Origin: an uncultured Bacteroidales bacterium
GTDB lineage: Bacteria; Bacteroidota; Bacteroidia; Bacteroidales; Paludibacteraceae
NCBI GenBank assembly: GCA_900321775.1
Contig: ONXE01000130.1
Span: 1 to 5,540, forward strand
DNA: 5,540 nt
Direction: 5' to 3'
The notes beneath the pieces were generated by a model. The model did no database searches and had not been told where the DNA came from. It saw only the letters and a list, made by a program, of their open reading frames with translations. This document shows, piece by piece, positions 1 through 4,088 of this stretch (positions are counted from its first letter, which is position 1; the number at the start of each line of letters is the position of its first letter). The position numbers and the translations under genes were made by a program.

Positions 1-809
1 TCTTCGTGTCCCAGCAATTGCTGGATAATCCTGAGGTCTGCGCCATTCTGGAGCAGGTGTGTGGCAAACGAGTGTCGCAGCGTGTGAGGCGAGATAGTCT
101 TTTGTATGCCGGCTTTCTGGCACAACCGGCGAAGGATGGTGAAGATCATCGCCCGCGTCAGCTGGTGCCCGCGGCGGTTCAGGAAAGCATAGTCCTCCTG
201 CCCGGGTTGAATAGTCAGATGACAACGGTCCTCCATCCACAAGCCAAACTGTTCCTTCGCTTCCGGCGAGATGGGCACCAGCCGCTGTTTGCTGCCCTTA
301 CCCTCGATGAGCATGTAATCGTCATTCAAGTACATGTTTGATAGTTTGAGACCAACCAACTCGCTTACACGGAGTCCGGAGCCGTACAGCATCTCGATGA
401 TAGCGCGGTTGCGCTGTCCCTCCGGCTGGCTTAGGTCGATGGCATGAATCATTGCGTCAATCTCTTCCACGCTCAGCACCACCGGGATGCGCCTGTCCAT
501 TTTGGGCATCTGCAGCAACTCGGAGGGGTCGGCGTCGATGTAATGGTTGTAGAGAAGGAACTTGTAAAACGAATGTACTCCTGAGAGGATGCGTGCCTGC
601 GTGCGGGTGTTCGTCCCGGCTTCGCCGAACGTGTCATAGACAAAGGCCTGCAGGTCATCGAAACTCATGGTCACAGGGTCCAAACCGTGCGCCTCGCAGT
701 AGTTGCGAAGTTTCTGAAGATCCTGCTCATAGGCCGCGACGCTGTTGTCGGAGAGCGATTTCTCGAGCTTCAGGTAGGTGTGATATGCGCGGAGAATAGC
801 GTCTTTCAC
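1..809 (-). CDS. xerD: Site-specific tyrosine recombinase XerD, 3' end cut by window edge
   Basis: Cytoplasmic tyrosine recombinase that, with XerC, resolves chromosome dimers at dif. Reading from a GTG at 809 gives 269 residues with no stop before the edge. The N-terminal SAM-like core-binding domain spans about residues 1-90 (YLKLEKSLSDNSVAAY near its start), and the catalytic domain starts near 105. Visible catalytic residues are R147 (GSGLRVSEL), K171 (EGKGSKQR), H242 and R245 (PHTLRHSFATHLL) and H268 (LLGHE). The nucleophilic Tyr and about 30 further residues lie outside the window. The GTG is chosen because the family's N-terminal helix begins there; the first in-frame ATG (residue 48) would remove half of that domain. 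The GTG overlaps the TGA of the upstream lipoprotein gene by 4 bases (GTGA), implying coupled translation. Distinguishing XerD from XerC rests on the overall sequence pattern and is likely but not proven. Confidence 0.93.
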   Translation of the reverse strand, partial: MKDAILRAYHTYLKLEKSLSDNSVAAYEQDLQKLRNYCEAHGLDPVTMSFDDLQAFVYDTFGEAGTNTRTQARILSGVHSFYKFLLYNHYIDADPSELLQMPKMDRRIPVVLSVEEIDAMIHAIDLSQPEGQRNRAIIEMLYGSGLRVSELVGLKLSNMYLNDDYMLIEGKGSKQRLVPISPEAKEQFGLWMEDRCHLTIQPGQEDYAFLNRRGHQLTRAMIFTILRRLCQKAGIQKTISPHTLRHSFATHLLQNGADLRIIQQLLGHE

Positions 810-1345
810 AACTTGCGTTTGTAGGTGAGCGGAGCATGGAAAACGGCTTTGTACAGCCGGCCTTCTGTGGTCACCAGTTCGAAAATGATGTGCGTGGTGT
901 CTCCCGCCTGTTCCATGACAAACGTGCCGTTCTTGAAGAGCGTGATACTGCTGACTTTGCTGTCGCGGATGTCCAGCAGGTAGGCACCATTGATGTTTCC
1001 CTCGAAATCCTGCCCCGGCAGAAACGTGTCAGCTCGGCCGGTCGAGTCGGCCCTGTAGGTTACGCCGTACTGCAACTTGGTATCCTCGGGAAGCGTGAAT
1101 ACGTCCGAGAAGCAGAGGTTCATGCCGGAACCTACTATCTTCTCCTGATCGTTCAGCGACAAACCGGAGGTATAGACGTCCAGCATATACACATTGTTCT
1201 CAATACCCTGTTCTTGGTAGTACGCGCCATAACGGGTCACTTGGCCGAACGTAAACACGTCGTCCTTGGGAACGGGAACAGGTTTGGGCTTGCAGGCTGC
1301 CAAAAGAAATAGCAGCGCAATCAGTATGTAACGGGTTGGTTTCAT
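806..1345 (-). CDS. Small lipoprotein of unknown function
   Basis: A 179-residue predicted lipoprotein. The N-terminus has basic residues, a hydrophobic stretch (residues 6-17) and a lipobox LAAC with the acylated Cys at 18. A Lys/Pro-rich tether (KPKPVPVPKDD) follows, suggesting an envelope lipoprotein. The rest is soluble and beta-rich in appearance, with FLPGQDFEG near residues 108-116. I do not recognise a family with certainty. The ATG at 1345 overlaps the TGA of the upstream permease gene (ATGA), and its own TGA overlaps the GTG of xerD (GTGA), so it sits inside a tightly coupled operon. Sitting next to a LolC/E-like permease invites a link to lipoprotein trafficking, but that is inference from position only. 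The gene is very likely real, given the lipobox and the perfectly packed junctions. Confidence 0.88.
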   Translation of the reverse strand: MKPTRYILIALLFLLAACKPKPVPVPKDDVFTFGQVTRYGAYYQEQGIENNVYMLDVYTSGLSLNDQEKIVGSGMNLCFSDVFTLPEDTKLQYGVTYRADSTGRADTFLPGQDFEGNINGAYLLDIRDSKVSSITLFKNGTFVMEQAGDTTHIIFELVTTEGRLYKAVFHAPLTYKRKL

Positions 1346-2559
1346 GCCTTTTTCACTATTTGGCGGGTGGGTATATAGGCGCTCAGATAACCGATAGCCA
1401 GCACAATCAGGGCCACTATCAGCACGTCCGGCGCTTGCACTTCTACGGGATAGGCCGACAGTACGTAGTCGCTGCCGTTGCCCAGTTTCAGCAGACCGAA
1501 ATGCTCCTGCAGCAAGCAGATAACCAGTCCGAGAACCAGTCCCACCGCAGCGCCGAGAGCCGAGATCAGCCAGCCTTCGTACAGGAAGATGCGGCGTATC
1601 ATTTGGGGCGTTGCTCCCAGGTTGCTCAGCGTGCGACTGTCCTCCTGTTTGTCGATCATCAGCATCGAGAGCGAGCCGATGATGTTAAAGGTGGCGATGA
1701 GCAGGATGAATGCCAGCAGAAGCAGAGTGAGCACTTTCTCTATCTTGGAGATGCGGAAGAAGTCCGCCTGTTGTTCGTAGCGGTCCAGTACCGTGAAACC
1801 CGGACCAAGTGTCTCGCGAATCTGTTTCTTCACTTTCTGCGTGTTTGCGCCTTCAGTGAGCGCCAGTTCCACGGCTGTGGCCTCGTTCTCGGAGTAGTCG
1901 AACAGGTTGCGGGCGAAGTCGAGCGAGACCAGCATGACGTGGTCGTCATACTGTAGTTGATCCACGGCAAACGTGCCAGCGATGAATGTGGAGGCTTTGT
2001 TCAGGGACAAGTCGGGCCGCATGAGGTTGATGCGTCCTTTGCGTTTGGGCGCATACACTTTCATTCCGCCCACGAAATGCGGGTTGATGCCTATTCGGGC
2101 TGCCAGACCGCGGCCCAGCACGCAGCGCTCGAAAGCACCGTCGTACACCGAATAGAATCCATCGTGGATAATGCTGTCAATATGCGTCAAGGTTTGGAAT
2201 TGGTCACTCACGCCCTTCAGTTCTGCCGCCACCTGGTGTTCCTGATACTGTACCAAGGCCGTTTCTTCGATGGTAGGCGAGAACAGCCTGACGGCCGGCA
2301 TCTCCTTAACGGCCTGCATGGATGGGGAGTCCAGACGAAACGACTTACCTTCGCGGGCTTCGATGCGCAACTCGGGGTCGAAATTGGAGAACATCTGCTC
2401 CACCACGCCGGTGAAGCCGTTCATCACCGAGAGGACGCAGATAAGCGCAGCTGTAGCCACCATCACTCCGGCGGCACTAACGCCCGAAACGATGTTGATG
2501 GCATTGTGGCTCTTCTTGGAGAAGAGATACCGCCAGGCTATTTTGCGTTCAAAAGTCAA
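1342..2559 (-). CDS. LolC/LolE-type ABC transporter permease (FtsX/MacB family)
   Basis: A 405-residue inner-membrane permease. The layout is that of the LolC/LolE family, which extracts lipoproteins from the inner membrane together with a LolD-type ATPase. One N-terminal membrane span (about 22-45) is followed by a large periplasmic domain (about 50-270) and three C-terminal spans (about 275-301, 328-352, 377-397). Between the second and third spans lies the typical cytoplasmic coupling stretch (DKQEDSRTLSNLGATPQMI). The start is a TTG at 2559. An in-frame TGA lies two codons upstream and the next ATG (residue 33) falls inside the first span, while the intervening RYLFSKKSHNAINIVSG is typical of the family's N-terminus. 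No ATPase gene is in the window, so the partner must be encoded elsewhere. It lies 64 bases after rbfA and overlaps the next gene by 4 bases. Lipoprotein export is inferred from family; other FtsX-like roles are possible. Confidence 0.9.
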   Translation of the reverse strand: MTFERKIAWRYLFSKKSHNAINIVSGVSAAGVMVATAALICVLSVMNGFTGVVEQMFSNFDPELRIEAREGKSFRLDSPSMQAVKEMPAVRLFSPTIEETALVQYQEHQVAAELKGVSDQFQTLTHIDSIIHDGFYSVYDGAFERCVLGRGLAARIGINPHFVGGMKVYAPKRKGRINLMRPDLSLNKASTFIAGTFAVDQLQYDDHVMLVSLDFARNLFDYSENEATAVELALTEGANTQKVKKQIRETLGPGFTVLDRYEQQADFFRISKIEKVLTLLLLAFILLIATFNIIGSLSMLMIDKQEDSRTLSNLGATPQMIRRIFLYEGWLISALGAAVGLVLGLVICLLQEHFGLLKLGNGSDYVLSAYPVEVQAPDVLIVALIVLAIGYLSAYIPTRQIVKKA

Positions 2560-2623
2560 GAGTCAGACCCTCTGAAGCCCATATAGGGGGACTTTTAATG
2601 TCGAATGATAAAAGGAGTTGGAC

Positions 2624-2962
2624 TTACTTGCCAAGGAGTTGGTCGATAGCGTCCAGTCGGTCCAGCGTGGAGTCGATGTGGAAGTTCAGTTCGGGGATGA
2701 TGCGCAGCTGGTTGTGCTCCAGATTGCCCAACTCGCCCCGAATAGTCCGGGTGTCCTCCTCTACCTTGTTCAGGATCTCTTCCGCCCGTTGCGAGGGGAA
2801 GATGCTCAGGTAGATGTGCGCGATGCTCAGGTCCGGCGAGATACGTACTTCGCTCACGGAGATAAGCAGGTTGTTGCCTATCTTCTTGGCGTAGCGGATA
2901 AAGATGTCGCCGAGGTCTTTCTGCATCAGACGCGCGATTTTCTGTTGTCTTGTAGCTTGCAT
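2624..2962 (-). CDS. rbfA: 30S ribosome-binding factor A
   Basis: A 112-residue RbfA, a single KH-like domain that binds immature 30S subunits and assists late 16S rRNA 5'-end processing and cold adaptation. Family features are the N-terminal helix (RQQKIARLMQKDLGDIF), the central VRISPDLSIAHIYLSIFP strand-helix region, and the C-terminal LRIIPELNFHIDSTLDRLDAI. Length matches the family. I place the start at the ATG at 2962. The open frame continues 18 codons further to a TTG at 3016, but that extension is Arg-rich, unlike the family, and its start falls in the T-tract of a terminator. No Shine-Dalgarno is evident, as is usual in this phylum. The stop is 64 bases before the permease start. 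Confidence 0.95.
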   Translation of the reverse strand: MQATRQQKIARLMQKDLGDIFIRYAKKIGNNLLISVSEVRISPDLSIAHIYLSIFPSQRAEEILNKVEEDTRTIRGELGNLEHNQLRIIPELNFHIDSTLDRLDAIDQLLGK

Positions 2963-3013
2963 AATCGTTCTGTTTGGATGCGCTCGCGCCCGTATGCGTA
3001 CGCGACACGATAG

Positions 3014-3048
3014 CAAAATAAGGGAAAGGAGACGAAGCTCTTTTCCCT
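3014..3048 (-). terminator. Probable intrinsic terminator after rpmH
   Basis: In the minus-strand sense, AGGGAAAAGAG and CTCCTTTCCCT form an 11-base stem with one C/A mismatch and a 6-base loop. It is followed by a short T-rich run (TATTTTG). It starts 48 bases after the rpmH stop and ends before rbfA. The T-tract is short, so read-through into rbfA is plausible. Confidence 0.6.
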
Positions 3049-3096
3049 ATGATGAAATATTTTCCAGTCAAGTCAGCCTTTCAGACCGTCTTGCGC

Positions 3097-3261
3097 TTAG
3101 AATGAATATTTGTGACGACCTTCGTCAGATACCGTCAGTTTCTTGCGGCCTTTAGCGCGGCGAGCAGCCAATACGCGGCGACCGTTAGCGGTCATCATTC
3201 TTTCACGGAAACCGTGCTTGTTACGTCTTTTACGTTGCGATGGTTGAAATGTTCTTTTCAT
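3097..3261 (-). CDS. rpmH: 50S ribosomal protein L34
   Basis: A 54-residue, Arg/Lys-rich protein beginning MKRTFQPSQRKRRNKHGFRE, with the core NGRRVLAARRAKGRKKLTVS. These are diagnostic L34 sequences; the protein binds 23S rRNA in the large subunit. The C-terminal tail (DEGRHKYSF) is slightly longer than in E. coli L34. The ATG at 3261 is preceded by an A/G-rich stretch (AAAAGAAGAAAAAAG) rather than a clear Shine-Dalgarno. The gene has its own consensus promoter about 110 bases upstream and a probable terminator about 50 bases after the stop, so it can be expressed alone. It is not next to dnaA or rnpA here, unlike its position in Proteobacteria and Firmicutes. Confidence 0.97.
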   Translation of the reverse strand: MKRTFQPSQRKRRNKHGFRERMMTANGRRVLAARRAKGRKKLTVSDEGRHKYSF

Positions 3262-3368
3262 CTTTTTTCTTCTTTTGGCCCTTCTCGGGCGGTGTTATTA
3301 TCTCGTAATACTTATTTATTCTTTGGTTCCGAGATGTCTCGGTTCGCTTCTTTCCACGAAAAAGCCTG
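3262..3368 (-). promoter_or_regulatory. Structured 5' leader of rpmH
   Basis: The untranslated region between the predicted rpmH transcription start (near 3362) and the ATG at 3261 is about 100 bases. It holds three short inverted repeats: a 14-base palindrome CCGAGATGTCTCGG (3329-3342), TATTA/TAATA around a 5-base loop (3296-3310) and GCCC/GGGC around a 5-base loop (3278-3290). In the minus-strand sense each contains the pentamer CGAGA. I see no coding sequence here. A regulatory role is inference; the structure is read by eye. Confidence 0.4.
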
Positions 3369-3400
3369 CAAAATTACTGCTTTTTTTTGACATGACCAAA
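3369..3400 (-). promoter_or_regulatory. Bacteroidota-type promoter of rpmH
   Basis: In the minus-strand sense, TTTG (3400-3397) and TAATTTTG (3376-3369) are separated by 20 bases. This matches exactly the Bacteroides primary sigma factor consensus, TTTG at -33 and TAnnTTTG at -7 with 19-21 bases between. The surroundings are strongly A/T-rich, including a run of eight A in the spacer. Transcription should begin around 3360-3364 and lead into rpmH. Confidence 0.85.
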
Positions 3401-3492
3401 TTTTTACGCTAAAAAATGCAAAAAAAAGTTGTTTTAGCCCCTGATTTGTGCCAAAAAGTAGTTTTTTGTGTTACAATCCGGGTGTGGAGGGT
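3401..3492. other. AT-rich spacer upstream of the rpmH promoter, no gene seen
   Basis: This stretch between the terminator of the small membrane protein gene and the rpmH promoter is rich in A and T runs. I find no convincing reading frame, RNA gene or further promoter. The frame open on the plus strand from 3416 runs through the terminator hairpin and antisense to the small gene, so I do not accept it. Confidence 0.5.
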
Positions 3493-3526
3493 GTTAAGAA
3501 AAGGGGCGTGCCGGATGCACACCCCT
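3493..3526 (-). terminator. Strong intrinsic terminator after the 42-residue gene
   Basis: In the minus-strand sense, AGGGGTGTGC and GCACGCCCCT form a 10-base stem with one G/T wobble and a 5-base loop, followed by TTTTCTT. It begins 8 bases after the TAA at 3535. Read on the plus strand the wobble becomes a C/A mismatch, so the minus direction is favoured, although T-rich sequence follows on that side too. Confidence 0.8.
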
Positions 3527-3534
3527 GTTTTGAG

Positions 3535-3663
3535 TTATTTGTTTTTAGAAATCTTGTCGTCTTCTTTTTTGTCTTGCTTTTTACCTTTATTTCGGAAGAA
3601 AAAGATGGGACAACACATAACCAATAGCATCACAATAGCTGTGATGAATACTCCTATGTTCAT
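3535..3663 (-). CDS. 42-residue single-span membrane protein, function unknown
   Basis: A short open frame, ATG at 3663 to TAA, encoding 42 residues. An N-terminal hydrophobic span covers about residues 3-23 (VFITAIVMLLVMCCPIFFF, with adjacent Cys 17 and 18). A highly charged Lys/Asp/Glu tail (about residues 24-42, including GKKQDKKEDDK) follows. This is the layout of a small inner-membrane protein with a cytoplasmic tail, though topology is inferred. A strong terminator begins 8 bases after the stop, which supports a real minus-strand gene end. It follows the 114-residue gene by 58 bases and could share its transcript; upstream I see only a weak promoter candidate (TTTG 3729-3726 with a poor -7). 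I do not recognise a family. It could interact with a membrane complex, but nothing in the sequence says which. Confidence 0.7.
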   Translation of the reverse strand: MNIGVFITAIVMLLVMCCPIFFFRNKGKKQDKKEDDKISKNK

Positions 3664-3672
3664 ATTTATGTT

Positions 3673-3728
3673 TTGTTAAAAGGTTTATACTCAGTGAATT
3701 GATAGTAACACTATATGCCTTTTACCAA
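3673..3728. repeat. Imperfect inverted repeat between two small genes
   Basis: The arms TTGTTAAAAGG (3673-3683) and CCTTTTACCAA (3718-3728) are complementary at 10 of 11 positions and separated by 34 bases. Inside, AGTG (3693-3696) and CACT (3709-3712), plus flanking TATA-like bases, can extend the pairing. The right arm covers the stop codon of the 114-residue gene. No T-run follows in either direction, so it is not a standard terminator. It could be an intercistronic RNA hairpin or an operator. Confidence 0.4.
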
Positions 3729-4066
3729 AATTCAGAAAAGGGGAATGCTATTTGTTCAGGCGGTAGGGAAATGCCTGATTGTAGAGTGTGATAGCAGATT
3801 TGCAGCAAGGAGAGAAACATGCGCTTGGCAGCCGTTTCTACTATACCATGTGAATGTGAAACTGATGTTTGTCGCGTTGCGAACGAAGGTGCAATGAGAG
3901 TGTAGTTGTGTTGCTCAACTGCGTATGGGCGCGACGAAGGGTAACTCTGCAGACAGCAGTTTTCTTGGGTGTGGTGTTGTTGCTGCGGAGTATGTCGGAC
4001 TTGTTCTCCCAGTGCCATCAACAGCACTGCAAGGCAAAGTACTATGAATCCTTTTTTACGTTTCAC
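3722..4066 (-). CDS. Probable exported small protein, unknown function, GTG start
   Basis: A 114-residue frame. The start looks like a signal peptide: a KRKK basic end, then a hydrophobic stretch at residues 6-19. The remainder is polar, with Gln/His-rich stretches (HTPQQQHHTQ near 25-34, HSHG at 71-74), Cys at 37, 38 and 91, and a Phe/Trp-containing C-terminus (FPFSEFW). I do not recognise the family. The only start compatible with the signal peptide is the GTG at 4066; an in-frame TAG lies six codons upstream. It begins 22 bases after the pectate lyase stop, so it may be cotranscribed with it, although a -7-like box (TAGCTTTG, 4084-4077) lies just before the start. Opposing plus-strand frames across the region look less protein-like. 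Real coding status is likely but unproven. Confidence 0.5.
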   Translation of the reverse strand: MKRKKGFIVLCLAVLLMALGEQVRHTPQQQHHTQENCCLQSYPSSRPYAVEQHNYTLIAPSFATRQTSVSHSHGIVETAAKRMFLSLLQICYHTLQSGISLPPEQIAFPFSEFW

Positions 4067-4088
4067 GATGCAAAGGCAAAGCTATCTC

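Noticed and set aside
1..809. XerD-like recombinase as a mobile-element integrase
   Set aside because: It sits in a tight operon with housekeeping-type genes, matches XerD in length and motifs, and no attachment sites or phage genes are present.
836..1312. Plus-strand frame of 158 codons opposite the lipoprotein gene
   Set aside because: The minus-strand frame has a lipobox and exact 4-base junctions with both neighbours; the plus-strand translation shows nothing recognisable.
1336..2586. Two long plus-strand frames (206 and 209 codons) that together span the whole permease gene
   Set aside because: They lie antisense to a well-recognised permease and share one frame interrupted by a single stop, as expected from codon bias on the opposite strand. 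Their translations have no domain-like or membrane pattern.
2560..2623. Possible promoter or terminator between rbfA and the permease
   Set aside because: Only a short CCC/GGG inverted repeat is visible, with no T-run and no TTTG/TAnnTTTG pair; cotranscription is the simpler reading.
2963..3016. N-terminal extension of RbfA by 18 residues to a TTG
   Set aside because: The extension is Arg-rich, unlike RbfA, and its start falls in the T-tract of the rpmH terminator; the ATG at 2962 gives the family's normal N-terminus.
3014..3021. Possible -7 box TTATTTTG before rbfA
   Set aside because: The second base does not fit TAnnTTTG, there is no TTTG at -33, and the bases are explained as the T-tract of the terminator.
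3416..3679. Plus-strand frame of 87 codons with a hydrophobic middle
   Set aside because: It runs through the strong terminator hairpin and is fully antisense to the 42-residue gene; the hydrophobic stretch comes from complementing A/T-rich Lys codons.
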